64,000 nt of DNA, taken from contig NZ_FNAV01000022.1 of assembly GCF_900102075.1 (NCBI RefSeq), positions 1 to 64,000 on the forward strand, given 5' to 3'. The notes under the pieces were generated by a model. That model did not search any database, was not told the DNA's origin, and saw nothing but the letters and a program-made list of their open reading frames with translations. Position numbers and translations under genes: made by a program. Source of the DNA: Salipiger thiooxidans. Its GTDB lineage: Bacteria > Pseudomonadota > Alphaproteobacteria > Rhodobacterales > Rhodobacteraceae. Every line of letters begins with the position of its first letter. Positions within the stretch are counted from its first letter, which is position 1. This document shows, piece after piece, positions 21,298-30,009 of this stretch.

Positions 21298-22689
21298 TCA
21301 CGCGGTGCTGCGCTTGGTCCGGGTGCGCTGCGGCTTCGGCGCCACCTTCGCCTCGATGTGCTGGATCACCAGCCCGGCGATGTCCTTGCCCGAGGTGCGC
21401 TCGATCCCTTCGAGCCCCGGCGAGGAGTTCACCTCCAGCACCTTGGGGCCGTCGTCGCCGCGCAGCAGGTCCACCCCCGCAACGTCGAGTTTCATCGCCC
21501 GCGCCGCCCGCACCGCGATGTCGCGCTCGGTGCGCGAGATCCGCACCGGCTCGGCGGTGCCGCCCTGGTGCAGGTTCGAGCGGAAATCGTCGGGCCGGCC
21601 ACGGCGGCGCATCGAGGCCACCACCTTGCCGCCGACCACGAAGCAGCGGATGTCCTCGCCCGCGGCCTCCTTCACGAAGCTCTGCACGAGGAAGTCGGCG
21701 CGCAGGCCCTGGAAGGCCGAGATCACCGATTCCGCCGCCTTCTTGGTCTCGGCCAGCACCACGCCCTTGCCCTGCGTGCTCTCGAGCAGCTTCAGCACCA
21801 GCGGGGCGCCGCCCACGAGGCTGATGACGTTGCCTGAATCCTTGGGGCTGCGGGCGAAGGCGGTGGTCGGCATGCCGATGCGGTTGCGGGCGAGCACCTG
21901 GTGCGCGTGCAGCTTGTCGCGCGACACGGTGATGCCCTCGGAGCCCGCGAGACAATAGGTGCCGAGGCTCTCGAACTGGCGCACCACGGCAGTGCCGTAG
22001 GAGGTCACCGAGGCGCCGATGCTCGGGATCACCGCGTCGTAATGCGGCAGCCGGCGGCCGTCGTAATGCACCTCGCCGCCCACGGCGCGGATGTTCATGT
22101 AGCAGCGCGAGGTGTCGATCACCTCCATCGTGTGGCCGCGATGCTCGGCGGCCTCGATCAGCCGGCGGGTCGAGTAGTTGCCGGGCTCGCGGGTCAGGAT
22201 CGCCAGCCGCAGCGCACGGTGGTGATGCTTGTGGCGCGGCACGTCCCGGTAGGTGTCGAAGGACAGCTCGGGCTGGCAGAAGCTCTGGGAGGGCGAGACG
22301 ATCATGCCCTCGTCGAGCGCCGAGCGCCCGAGCAGCATCCGGTAGGCCATCGAGCCGCGGTCGGTGAGCGTCACCTCTATCGGCCAGCGCCGCCCGCCCA
22401 TCTCGACCATGGTCTCGATGACGAAGCGCAGCTCGGTCTCGCCGTTCGACGAGGTCACCTCGCGGCGATCCTTGAGTGGCGCCGAGCAGATGATCTCGAG
22501 CCCGGCGTCCTGCGGATCCGGGTGGATGGCGAAACGCACCATCGGCTTCTCGGCGGGGCCGAAGGGCTCGATGGCGAAGGCGTGCAGCGCCGAGGTCCGC
22601 GCCCCGGTGTCGACCTTGGCACGGATGGCACGGAGGCCGAGGTCCGGAAGGGCGAGCCATTCCTCCCAGCCGAGCGTGAACTGTGTCAT
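21298..22689 (-). CDS. RimB-RimK fusion: retropepsin-like/zinc protease-like domain joined to ATP-grasp glutamate ligase
   Basis: 463 residues with two domains. Residues 1-150 match the RimB/'ATP-dependent zinc protease' family (PF05618), with aspartic-protease-like motif [14 protein letters not shown] (Asp27) and [14 protein letters not shown] at 118-131. Residues 160-463 are a RimK ATP-grasp ligase, with [20 protein letters not shown], the nucleotide loop [12 protein letters not shown], and the metal-binding [13 protein letters not shown] near residue 430. RimK adds glutamates to the C-terminus of ribosomal protein S6 in other bacteria; RimB is encoded separately in pseudomonads. ATG at 22689 avoids 20 non-homologous residues. 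Divergent from the symporter with a 272-base gap. Confidence 0.87.
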   Translation of the reverse strand: MTQFTLGWEEWLALPDLGLRAIRAKVDTGARTSALHAFAIEPFGPAEKPMVRFAIHPDPQDAGLEIICSAPLKDRREVTSSNGETELRFVIETMVEMGGRRWPIEVTLTDRGSMAYRMLLGRSALDEGMIVSPSQSFCQPELSFDTYRDVPRHKHHHRALRLAILTREPGNYSTRRLIEAAEHRGHTMEVIDTSRCYMNIRAVGGEVHYDGRRLPHYDAVIPSIGASVTSYGTAVVRQFESLGTYCLAGSEGITVSRDKLHAHQVLARNRIGMPTTAFARSPKDSGNVISLVGGAPLVLKLLESTQGKGVVLAETKKAAESVISAFQGLRADFLVQSFVKEAAGEDIRCFVVGGKVVASMRRRGRPDDFRSNLHQGGTAEPVRISRTERDIAVRAARAMKLDVAGVDLLRGDDGPKVLEVNSSPGLEGIERTSGKDIAGLVIQHIEAKVAPKPQRTRTKRSTA

Positions 22690-22961
22690 TGTCTGGTCCT
22701 TTCCAATCGGCCGGTTGCGCGCTCTACCCTTGCAATGTGACGCGCACAATACGGTTCCCCACGGCCCCGGCGATGCCCCGCCACTGTGACGCCTTGCACG
22801 CGCCTTTGCCCGCCCCGTGATGGAAAAGGGTTAATTTTTATGCAATGATGCCTACCAAAACGCGAGTCTCGAGCAGAAATTCGCCTCTTGGGCGAAAACA
22901 CCACACCGCTTGGGGGGGAAACGCCCCAGACTGGTACCCTGTATCGGAGACGGAGGCTGCT

Positions 22962-24320
22962 ATGGGCGCAACATTGCGAGATGGCGACGGAAAGCTGTCG
23001 CTGACGACCAGGATCATGATCGCGATGGTGGCCGGGCTCGTGCTCGGCGTGATCCTCAACGCGATCGGATCGGAATTCGTGAACACCCACATCGTTGGCG
23101 GGCTGTTCGGCATGGTGGGGCGGATGTTCGTGAACGCGCTCCAGATGCTGGTGGTGCCGCTCGTGTTCTTCTCGCTGATCTGCGGCGTGGCCGGCATCGG
23201 CGACATCCGCATTCTCGGCCGCGTCGGAGGCAAGAGCTTCGGGCTCTACATCGCCACCACCGCGACGGCCATCGGCGTCGCCATCCTGATCGCGCTGGTG
23301 GTGGGGCCGGGCAACGGCTTCGTGATGGAGGGCATCGACACCTCGGGCGTCACCGGCAAGGATGCCCCGAGCGTCTGGGACACCTTCGCCGCCATCGTGC
23401 CGCGCAACCCGGTCGCCGCCTTCTCGGGCGGGGAAATGCTGCAGATCATCTTCTACACCATCGTGCTCGGCATCGCCGTGCTGATGCTGGGGGAACGGTC
23501 CAAGCCCTTCGTAGAGGCCTGCGAATACATGAACGAGCTGATGATGAAGGTCGTCCAGATCGTCATGGCCTTCGCGCCCTACGGCGTGTTCTGCCTGATC
23601 GCCAAGACCTTTACCGAGCAGGGCATCGGGCTCTTCATCCCGGTGATGGCCTATGTCGGCGTGCTGGTCGCGGCGCTGCTGCTGCACCTCTTCGTGACGC
23701 TGATGCTGTTCCTGAAGCTGCTCTCGGGGCTTGATCCCTTCACCTTCATGAAGAAGATCCGCCCGGCGCAGATCTTCGCCTTCTCCACCGCCTCGTCGAA
23801 CGCGACGATCCCGGTGACGCTGCGCTGCGTGACCGAGCGGATGGGGGTCAACAACTCGGTGGCCTCGTTCACGGTGCCCTTCGGTGCCACGATCAACATG
23901 GACGGCACCGCGATCATGCAGGGCGTGGCGACGGTGTTCCTCGCCAATGTCTACGGCATCGACCTCGGGCTCGGCGGCTATATCACGGTGATTGCGATGG
24001 CGGTTCTGGCCTCGATCGGCACCGCGGGTGTGCCCGGCGTCGGGCTGGTGATGCTGACCATGGTGCTGGGACAGGTGGGGCTGCCGATCGAGGGCATCGC
24101 GCTGATCCTTGGCGTCGACCGCCTGATGGACATGATCCGCACCGCGGTGAACATCACCGGCGACGCGGTGGTCTCGACCATCGTCGCCAAGACCGAGGGA
24201 CAGGTCGACATGGCGGTCTACCTCGACCCCAATGCCGGAGTGCTCACTGGCGACGACCTGCACATCGACGAAGCGGCCGAGCATATCCTCGCCGACGCGG
24301 CGCACAAGCCGGCGGAATGA
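22962..24320 (+). CDS. Dicarboxylate/amino acid:cation symporter (DAACS/GltP family)
   Basis: 452-residue inner-membrane secondary transporter related to GltP, DctA and GltPh. It has eight to ten hydrophobic segments with two re-entrant hairpins; the serine-rich tip STASSNATIPVTL begins at Ser275 and the NMDGTA substrate/sodium motif follows around residue 312. A final-helix block MIRTAVNITGDAVVSTIV matches the family Asp and Asn/Thr substrate contacts. ATG at 22962 has GGAGG five bases upstream; the longer frame from 22845 adds a non-hydrophobic, unlikely extension. Glutamate, aspartate or C4-dicarboxylates are the likely substrates; sequence alone does not decide. Confidence 0.92.
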   Translation: MGATLRDGDGKLSLTTRIMIAMVAGLVLGVILNAIGSEFVNTHIVGGLFGMVGRMFVNALQMLVVPLVFFSLICGVAGIGDIRILGRVGGKSFGLYIATTATAIGVAILIALVVGPGNGFVMEGIDTSGVTGKDAPSVWDTFAAIVPRNPVAAFSGGEMLQIIFYTIVLGIAVLMLGERSKPFVEACEYMNELMMKVVQIVMAFAPYGVFCLIAKTFTEQGIGLFIPVMAYVGVLVAALLLHLFVTLMLFLKLLSGLDPFTFMKKIRPAQIFAFSTASSNATIPVTLRCVTERMGVNNSVASFTVPFGATINMDGTAIMQGVATVFLANVYGIDLGLGGYITVIAMAVLASIGTAGVPGVGLVMLTMVLGQVGLPIEGIALILGVDRLMDMIRTAVNITGDAVVSTIVAKTEGQVDMAVYLDPNAGVLTGDDLHIDEAAEHILADAAHKPAE

Positions 24321-24330
24321 ACCGGCGGGG

Positions 24331-24355
24331 GGCCGGGCGGGGCGCGTCCCCGGCC
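24331..24355. terminator. GC-rich hairpin between convergent genes
   Basis: GGCCGGG (24331-24337) and CCCGGCC (24349-24355) form a perfect seven-base stem ten bases past the symporter stop and 21 bases past the end of the opposing gene. No T-run on either side, so it may act as a bidirectional Rho-assisted stop or RNA 3' end stabiliser. Confidence 0.4.
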
Positions 24356-24375
24356 GCCGCTACCGTCGGTGGATC

Positions 24376-24792
24376 TCAGTAGACGACCTGCTTCGCCCGC
24401 GACAGGAAGAAGCCATGGCCGCTCTCGTTGCGGCACTCGAGCCCCTTGCGGCTCGAGACGCAGAGAATGCCGCCGATGTCCCAGCGCTCACCGTATTGCA
24501 GCACCTGCGGGCCGGGGCCCGAGGGCCGGGCGTAGGACGTGCCCGGCCGGTCGCATTCGACGGTGACCGGGCCGCGGTTGGTCATCGAGACGGTGTGGCC
24601 CGAGCTGCGGCAATTGCCGGGGCGCGGCAGGGTCGGGGTGCGTTCGAAGATCGTGCAGATCACGTCCGACATGTCCCGATCGATGCCGACAGAGCAGTTG
24701 ATGTTGCCGGAAGGGGTATCGAAATAATCGACATCGGCAGAGGCGGGCGCGGCACTGGCCAGCCCTGCCAGAAGGGCAATGGATCTCAACAT
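24376..24792 (-). CDS. Secreted DUF6636-like protein
   Basis: 138-residue small exported protein. Signal peptide MLRSIALLAGLASAAPASAD, then YFDTPSGNINCSV, a motif typical of the DUF6636 group (F-x-S/T-P-S-G-N-I-x-C). Six cysteines after the signal peptide suggest disulfides in the periplasm. A longer frame upstream is rejected because it hides the signal peptide. No function is known; it is divergent from the Gmad2-LysM gene with a 163-base gap. Confidence 0.75.
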   Translation of the reverse strand: MLRSIALLAGLASAAPASADVDYFDTPSGNINCSVGIDRDMSDVICTIFERTPTLPRPGNCRSSGHTVSMTNRGPVTVECDRPGTSYARPSGPGPQVLQYGERWDIGGILCVSSRKGLECRNESGHGFFLSRAKQVVY

Positions 24793-24955
24793 GGTCTGGT
24801 CCTGAAACGGGCTCGTGAAAAAGCGTCCCGAAAAGGGTCGGGCACGCCCCCTGCCCGAGTCAAGTCGGTGTTTCCGGACGCCCCCGGACCCCGGCGCCGT
24901 GCTATCCTGCGCGCGGCGGGTCACCCCGGGCCCGCATCATCCCAAAGGTGGCACC

Positions 24956-25444
24956 ATGGCCGTCACGCTTGATATCCAGCAACCGCAGCCCTTCGATCTC
25001 GTGGGGTCGACCATCCTCATCGCCGGCAATGCCACGGCCTTCGAGGGGACACTCTCGATCACCGTCTCCGAGGGCCATGACGAGGTCACCTCGTTCATCC
25101 AGGTGGGCTCGCTCGGGCTGCGCCAGTTCCAGGGCTCGGTCGAGATCCCCGCCTCGGCGGCCTTCACGCTCAACCGCCTGTTCCTGACGCTGGCCGACGA
25201 CAGCGGCAACGAGAACGGCCCCTCGGTGACGATCCCGGTGCTCTACGGGCCGCTGATCCTGCCCGGCTATGCCGGCTGGCAGCCCTACACGGTGCAGCCT
25301 GGCGACACGCTGACCGCCATCGCGCAGTCGCAATACGGCAACGGGGACTTCCAGCCGATCTTCGAGGCGAACCAGAACATCCTTGCCAACCCGAACCTGA
25401 TCTTCCCCGGGCAGGTGCTGCGCATCCCGCGCAACGACATCTGA
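24956..25444 (+). CDS. Gmad2 immunoglobulin-like plus LysM protein
   Basis: 162 residues without a recognisable signal peptide. Residues about 7-97 resemble the Gmad2 Ig-like domain (PF10648) first noted in spore-germination proteins: FDLVGSTILIAGNATAFEGTL. Residues 110-158 are a LysM peptidoglycan-binding domain, YTVQPGDTLTAIAQSQYGNG...NLIFPGQVLRIP. ATG at 24956 follows AGGTGG by four bases. The role is probably in or near the cell wall, but how it would leave the cytosol is unclear. Convergent with mcl1. Confidence 0.8.
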   Translation: MAVTLDIQQPQPFDLVGSTILIAGNATAFEGTLSITVSEGHDEVTSFIQVGSLGLRQFQGSVEIPASAAFTLNRLFLTLADDSGNENGPSVTIPVLYGPLILPGYAGWQPYTVQPGDTLTAIAQSQYGNGDFQPIFEANQNILANPNLIFPGQVLRIPRNDI

Positions 25445-25468
25445 GAGCGGCAGGGGAAGACGGGCACG

Positions 25469-25501
25469 AAAAGGGCGCGGCACCCGCCGGGTCACCGCGC
25501 C
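25469..25501 (-). terminator. Rho-independent terminator of mcl1
   Basis: On the minus strand, GGCGCGG and CCGCGCC (25501-25495 and 25480-25474) enclose a secondary ACCCG/CGGGT stem, followed by C and TTTT (25472-25469). It lies 21 bases beyond the mcl1 stop and could also serve the opposing LysM gene. Confidence 0.65.
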
Positions 25502-25522
25502 TTGCTCAATCAGACGCGCAGG

Positions 25523-26482
25523 TCAGTGACCGGCGATCATCTCGGATTGCTTCACGATCACCTCGGCCTGCTTGATCGAGGCGATGTCCACCAGACGGCC
25601 CTTGTAGACCGTGGCGCCTTCGCCCTTGGCCTTGGCCTCTTCCATGGCGGCGAGGATCTCGCGCGCCTCGGTCACTGCCTTTTCCGACGGGGTGAAGACC
25701 TCGTTTGCAAGCGCCACCTGCTTGGGGTGTATCGCCCATTTTCCGACCATCCCCAGCGTCGCCGAGCGCAGCGCCTGCGCGCGGTAGCCCTCGTCGTCGG
25801 AGAAGTCGCCGAAGGGGCCGTCCACCGGCAGCACGCCATGGGTGCGGCAGGCGGCGACGATGGCAGCCTGCGCCCAGTGCCACGGGTCGGACCAGTGCTT
25901 GGCCCCCTCGTGCAGCATGTAGTAGTTCTCCTGCGTGCCGCCGATGCCGGTGGTGGCCATGCCCATGGAGGCGGCGAAATCGGCCGCGCCGAGGCTCATG
26001 GCCTCGAGGCGCGGGGAGCCGGCGGCAATCTCCTCTACATGCGCAATGCCGGCTGCTGACTCGATGATGACTTCGAACTTGATGGGCTTGGTGCGGCCCC
26101 TGGCGCGCTCGACGGCAGTGACCAGCGCGTCGACGGCGTAGAGATCGGCGGCGCAGCCGACCTTGGGGATCATGATCTGGTCGAGCCGGTCCGAGGACTT
26201 TTCGAGCAGGTCGACCACGTCGCGGTACCAGTAGGGCGTGTCGAGCCCGTTGATCCGCACCGACAGGGTCTTCTTGCCCCAGTCGATGTCGCCGATGGCC
26301 TGGATGATGTTCTCGCGCGCGCTGTCCTTGTCGGAAGGCGCGACCGAGTCCTCGAGATCGAGGTTGATCACGTCAGCCGCCGAGCCGGCCATCTTTTCGA
26401 AGATTGCGGGGCGCGAGCCCGGACCGAAGAGCTGGCAGCGGTTGGGACGTGCCGGGGCGGCGGGCTGGATGCGGAAGCTCAT
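25523..26482 (-). CDS. mcl1: L-malyl-CoA/beta-methylmalyl-CoA lyase
   Basis: 319-residue HpcH/HpaI-CitE family lyase that cleaves beta-methylmalyl-CoA to glyoxylate and propionyl-CoA and malyl-CoA to acetyl-CoA and glyoxylate, a central step of the ethylmalonyl-CoA pathway for acetate assimilation. The N-terminus MSFRIQPAAPARPNRCQLFG, the block NLDLEDSVAPSDK and MSLGAADFAASMGM match Rhodobacter Mcl1 nearly residue for residue from memory. GAGAGG lies eight bases before the ATG. Divergent from dgcN with a 259-base gap containing an 18-base palindrome, and followed by a terminator, so it is probably monocistronic. Confidence 0.95.
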   Translation of the reverse strand: MSFRIQPAAPARPNRCQLFGPGSRPAIFEKMAGSAADVINLDLEDSVAPSDKDSARENIIQAIGDIDWGKKTLSVRINGLDTPYWYRDVVDLLEKSSDRLDQIMIPKVGCAADLYAVDALVTAVERARGRTKPIKFEVIIESAAGIAHVEEIAAGSPRLEAMSLGAADFAASMGMATTGIGGTQENYYMLHEGAKHWSDPWHWAQAAIVAACRTHGVLPVDGPFGDFSDDEGYRAQALRSATLGMVGKWAIHPKQVALANEVFTPSEKAVTEAREILAAMEEAKAKGEGATVYKGRLVDIASIKQAEVIVKQSEMIAGH

Positions 26483-26537
26483 GTATCACCTCTCCGAGCA
26501 AGGAAGTTTCATAAGTGTCGCCGCATGGGTTATTAAA

Positions 26538-26555
26538 TTGCGCAATGCTGCGCAA
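26538..26555. promoter_or_regulatory. Palindromic operator candidate in the mcl1-dgcN divergent region
   Basis: TTGCGCA-ATGC-TGCGCAA is a perfect seven-base inverted repeat 56 bases upstream of the mcl1 start, in an AT-richer patch that also holds TTATTAAAT. A regulator of mcl1 (RamB is one known for this pathway in Paracoccus, from memory) or of dgcN could bind here. Confidence 0.45.
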
Positions 26556-26741
26556 GCGAAATCCTTGGGCCCCGAATGCTGCAGTGACGAGAGAGTCCCG
26601 GGCTGGCGTGCACGATTCTTCGGCGCTGCGCCCGAAATGCACGAATATTCGGCGCGGACCCCGCAGGCAGGGGTGTTTTCGCGATGGAATTGCATGGGAC
26701 AGAGGGCAAGATCGCGCCGAATCCAAACACAGGGAAAAGAA

Positions 26742-27743
26742 ATGATCGAGACCCCGTATCTGCTCTTCCTCGGAGACGCACCCGACCCGCTGGCCGCGAA
26801 GGTGGCACAGGGGATCAAGGACTGGCGCCCGGAGAACTGCGTGGGCCAGTTCCGCCTCGAAGGCTGCAAGGCCGACCTCAAGATCCCCGACATGACGCTG
26901 GCCGAAGCCAAGGCCGCCGGTGCCAAGACGCTGGTGATCGGCGTGGCGAACCGTGGCGGCGTGATCTCGCAGACCTGGAAGAAGGTGCTGGTCGAGGCGC
27001 TGGAAGAGGGCTTCGACCTCGCGTCGGGCCTGCACAACCTGCTGCGTGACGAGGAAGACCTTGCCGCCGTGGCCCGCGCCACCGGCCGGACGCTGCACGA
27101 CGTGCGCATCCCCTCCGTCAAGTACCCGATCGCCAACGGCGAGCCCCGCAAGGGCAAGCGCCTGCTGGCCGTGGGCACCGACTGCTCGGTCGGCAAGATG
27201 TACACCGCGCTCGCGCTCGACGCCGCGATGCGCGAGAAGGGCATGAAGTCGACCTTCCGGGCCACCGGCCAGACCGGCATCCTGATCACCGGCGACGGCG
27301 TGCCGCTCGACGCGGTCATCGCCGACTTCATGGCAGGCTCCATCGAGTACCTGACCCCGGACAACGACGACGACCACTGGGACATCATCGAGGGCCAGGG
27401 CTCGCTGTTCCACGTGTCCTACTCGGGCGTGACCATGGCGCTGGTGCACGGCGGCCAGCCGGACGCGCTGGTGCTCTGCCACGAACCGACCCGCAGCCAC
27501 ATGCGCGGCCTGCCGGGCTACCAGCTTCCGACCATCGAAGCGGTGCGCGACATGGCGCTGACGCTGGCGCAGGTCGCCAACCCCGCCTGCAAGGTGATCG
27601 GCGTGTCGATCAACACCCAGCACATGGGTGAGGACGAGGCCGTCGCCTATTGCAAGGAGATCGAGGACCGCATGGGCCTGCCCTGCGTCGATCCCTACCG
27701 CCACGGCGCCGAGCGCCTGGCCGAGGCGGTTGCCGCGCTCTGA
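26742..27743 (+). CDS. dgcN: N-acetyltransferase DgcN (D-glutamate catabolism; DUF1611)
   Basis: 333-residue DUF1611-type protein with a P-loop-like GTDCSVGKM at about residues 145-153 and a short Rossmann-like N-terminal half (MIETPYLLFLGDA...). The family has been reported in marine proteobacteria to N-acetylate D-glutamate; the product is then racemised by DgcA, feeding L-glutamate metabolism. Here dgcA follows at 92 bases on the same strand, which supports the assignment. ATG at 26742 starts the conserved domain; the frame continues open upstream but without a ribosome site or homology. Confidence 0.88.
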   Translation: MIETPYLLFLGDAPDPLAAKVAQGIKDWRPENCVGQFRLEGCKADLKIPDMTLAEAKAAGAKTLVIGVANRGGVISQTWKKVLVEALEEGFDLASGLHNLLRDEEDLAAVARATGRTLHDVRIPSVKYPIANGEPRKGKRLLAVGTDCSVGKMYTALALDAAMREKGMKSTFRATGQTGILITGDGVPLDAVIADFMAGSIEYLTPDNDDDHWDIIEGQGSLFHVSYSGVTMALVHGGQPDALVLCHEPTRSHMRGLPGYQLPTIEAVRDMALTLAQVANPACKVIGVSINTQHMGEDEAVAYCKEIEDRMGLPCVDPYRHGAERLAEAVAAL

Positions 27744-27772
27744 CGCGTTTGGCACTGTTGCAACGAACCACG

Positions 27773-27828
27773 GGCGGCGGCGCGATCTGCGCCGCCGCCA
27801 GTCAATCATTTACGGCAAGATGAAGGGG
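27773..27828 (+). repeat. GC hairpin plus conserved tail between dgcN and dgcA
   Basis: GGCGGCGGCGC (27773-27783) pairs perfectly with GCGCCGCCGCC (27789-27799), an 11-base stem with GATCT loop. After a short AT-rich spacer comes CGGCAAGATGAAGGGG (27813-27828), identical to 33065-33080 which also follows GC hairpins. The AAGGGG end serves as ribosome site for the dgcA TTG start at 27836. Confidence 0.65.
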
Positions 27829-27835
27829 CGGACAC

Positions 27836-28801
27836 TTGAGCATCGAGGTCACGCGCGACACGTTCAGACTGGCACAGGTCTTCACCATTTCGCGGGGCAG
27901 CCGCACCGAGGCAAAGGTGCTGACGGTGAAGGTGACCCGGAACGGGGTGACCGGCTGGGGCGAGTGCGTCCCCTACGCCCGCTATGACGAGACGCTCGAG
28001 AGTGTCGAGGCCGAGATCATGGGCCTGCCCGCCGACGTGAGCCGCGAGGCGCTGCAGGGGCTGCTGCCGGCCGGCGCCGCCCGCAACGCCGTCGACTGCG
28101 CGCTCTGGGATCTCGAGGCCAAGGCCTCGGGCAAGCGCGTGTGGGAGATGCTGGGAATGCCCGCGCCCGGCCCCGAGATCACCGCCTACACGCTGTCGCT
28201 CGACACCCCCGAAAACATGCGCGCGCAGGCCGAGAACAACGCCTTCCGGCCGCTCCTGAAGATCAAGCTCGGCACCCCCGACGACATGCCCCGGCTCGAG
28301 GCCGTGCGGGCGGGAGCGCCCAACGCCACCATCATCGTCGATGCCAACGAGGGCTGGAGCGCCGAGGTCTACGCTGATCTCGCGCCGCACCTCGTGCGTC
28401 TGGGCGTGGCGCTGGTCGAACAGCCGCTGCCCGCGGGCGACGACGACGCGCTGATCGGGATGGACCGCCCGGTGCCGGTCTGCGCCGACGAGAGCGCCCA
28501 TGACCGCGCCTCGCTGCCCAGGCTCAAGGGCAAGTATGACATCGTCAACATCAAGCTCGACAAGACCGGCGGCCTGACCGAGGCGCTAGCCCTGCGCGAG
28601 GCCGCGCAGGCCGAGGGCTACGGCATCTTCGTCGGCTGCATGGTCGGCTCGTCGCTGGCGATGGCGCCGGCGGTGCTGCTGGCGCAGGGCGCCGCCTTCA
28701 CCGATCTCGACGGACCGCTGCTGCTGGGCGAGGACCGCGCCACGCCGCTGCGCTTCGACGACGCCGGCGTGCACCCGTCGTCGCCCGAGCTCTGGGGCTG
28801 A
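27836..28801 (+). CDS. dgcA: N-acetyl-D-glutamate racemase DgcA (enolase superfamily)
   Basis: 321-residue muconate-lactonizing/dipeptide-epimerase-like enolase superfamily member. Active-site residues are visible: Lys142 and Lys144 in LLKIKLG, metal ligands Asp169 (VDANEG), Glu195 (VEQPLP) and Asp218 (ADES), and Lys240/Lys243 in NIKLDK. In other bacteria close relatives are L-Ala-D/L-Glu epimerases; pairing with dgcN favours racemisation of N-acetyl-D-glutamate. The start is TTG with AAGGGG seven bases upstream. It converges on the following membrane protein gene with no gap. Confidence 0.85.
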   Translation: MSIEVTRDTFRLAQVFTISRGSRTEAKVLTVKVTRNGVTGWGECVPYARYDETLESVEAEIMGLPADVSREALQGLLPAGAARNAVDCALWDLEAKASGKRVWEMLGMPAPGPEITAYTLSLDTPENMRAQAENNAFRPLLKIKLGTPDDMPRLEAVRAGAPNATIIVDANEGWSAEVYADLAPHLVRLGVALVEQPLPAGDDDALIGMDRPVPVCADESAHDRASLPRLKGKYDIVNIKLDKTGGLTEALALREAAQAEGYGIFVGCMVGSSLAMAPAVLLAQGAAFTDLDGPLLLGEDRATPLRFDDAGVHPSSPELWG

Positions 28802-29815
28802 TCACCGCCGGTCGATGTAGGTTCTCATGCAGGCCGTCCCGCCCTCCAGCGTCACGTCGTACCGCGAAACCGCGGCCGGCACCTCGACGCCAGTGCAGAG
28901 CTCGAAGCTGTTCTCGCCGGACCTGCGGTACTCGACCGCGGCGGCGAAGCCGGTGAGGGTCTGCGGGTTGCGCGCGCAGCTCATCGGGTCAAGCGTCTCC
29001 GGGAGGCCATCTTGAGCCAGCGCCTCGCAATCGCGGACCTCGTTGCTCAGCACCCTGAGATCGGCCAGCCGCGCCCGGTCGCGGCGCTCGGCCTGGCCCT
29101 GCGCCGGGCCGCCGATGGTGGCGAAGGACAGCCCCAGCGCCAGCACGGAAAGCGCGATGATCGCCCAGCCTGCGGCGGTGGCCAGGGGACGCGTCGCGCC
29201 CTCGCGCTCTTGCTGGAAGAACGCCAGCACGATGCCCGAGATACCCGCGACCACGGCGGATTTCGCAAGGAAGCGCGCGGTCATCTGGCCGTCGAGGAAG
29301 GTGTAGATCAGGAACAGCGCGTCGCTCAGCAGGGTGATCACCGCGATCAGCAGCGCCAGCGACGACAGCCAGCGCCGGATGGTCCCGTGGCCCCGCGCCG
29401 GATCGGCGCGCAGGCCGCGGGCATCGGCGCGCTGCAGCGCCCAGAACACCGGGGTGAAGACGATCAGCGCCGCCATCGACCAGCGCAGCCCGCTGGCGGA
29501 GCCCTGCATCAGCCGGTCCGGCTCGGGCAGCCAGATGTTGATCTGCCCGAAGAGCAGCCCCAGCACGTTGCCGGTCACCATGCCGAAGGTCACGAAGAGC
29601 AGCGCGTAGAAGAACGCCTCGCGCGCCGCCGAGGAGCGCACCGGACGCGGCACCGGGCCCGCCGGCGTCATCGCGTCGGACCAGCCCGCGAGCGCCGCCT
29701 CGGCCTCGGTCTCGGTCCACCCCGCCGCCTGCAGGGCAGAGCGGATCTCGTCGCGCGAGAGGCCGCCCTTCAGGGCCTCCCGGACGAAGCCTGCAAGCTC
29801 CTCGGTCTGCGACAT
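28802..29815 (-). CDS. DUF5671-type membrane protein
   Basis: 337 residues. The N-terminus (1-45) is a UBA-like helical segment with FVREALKGGLSRDEIRSALQ; four to five transmembrane helices follow between about 68 and 235 (AFFYALLFVTFGMVTGNVLGL, SLALLIAVITLLSDALFLIY, WAIIALSVLALGLSFATI). The C-terminal ~95 residues are predicted periplasmic with three cysteines (NEVRDCEALAQ, DPMSCARNP, TACMRTYI). The architecture matches DUF5671 proteins of unknown role. It lies antisense between dgcA and the transaminase gene. Confidence 0.7.
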   Translation of the reverse strand: MSQTEELAGFVREALKGGLSRDEIRSALQAAGWTETEAEAALAGWSDAMTPAGPVPRPVRSSAAREAFFYALLFVTFGMVTGNVLGLLFGQINIWLPEPDRLMQGSASGLRWSMAALIVFTPVFWALQRADARGLRADPARGHGTIRRWLSSLALLIAVITLLSDALFLIYTFLDGQMTARFLAKSAVVAGISGIVLAFFQQEREGATRPLATAAGWAIIALSVLALGLSFATIGGPAQGQAERRDRARLADLRVLSNEVRDCEALAQDGLPETLDPMSCARNPQTLTGFAAAVEYRRSGENSFELCTGVEVPAAVSRYDVTLEGGTACMRTYIDRR

Positions 29816-30009
29816 GGGCGTCTCCTTTCACGGGTAGTGGTCGATGCGCGTCTGCGGCGCTATTGGGCCCTTATGTGGGGAGTCGCCCGCGCCTGTCCAA
29901 TGTCCGCGTCGGCCCGCCCGCCGCTCCCGCCCCGCAGCACCTGCGGCTTCACCCGTTTCCCGGCGCCGGTTCCGCCGTCGTCCGCCCCGTCGTTCCAAAG
30001 GAGAATGCC

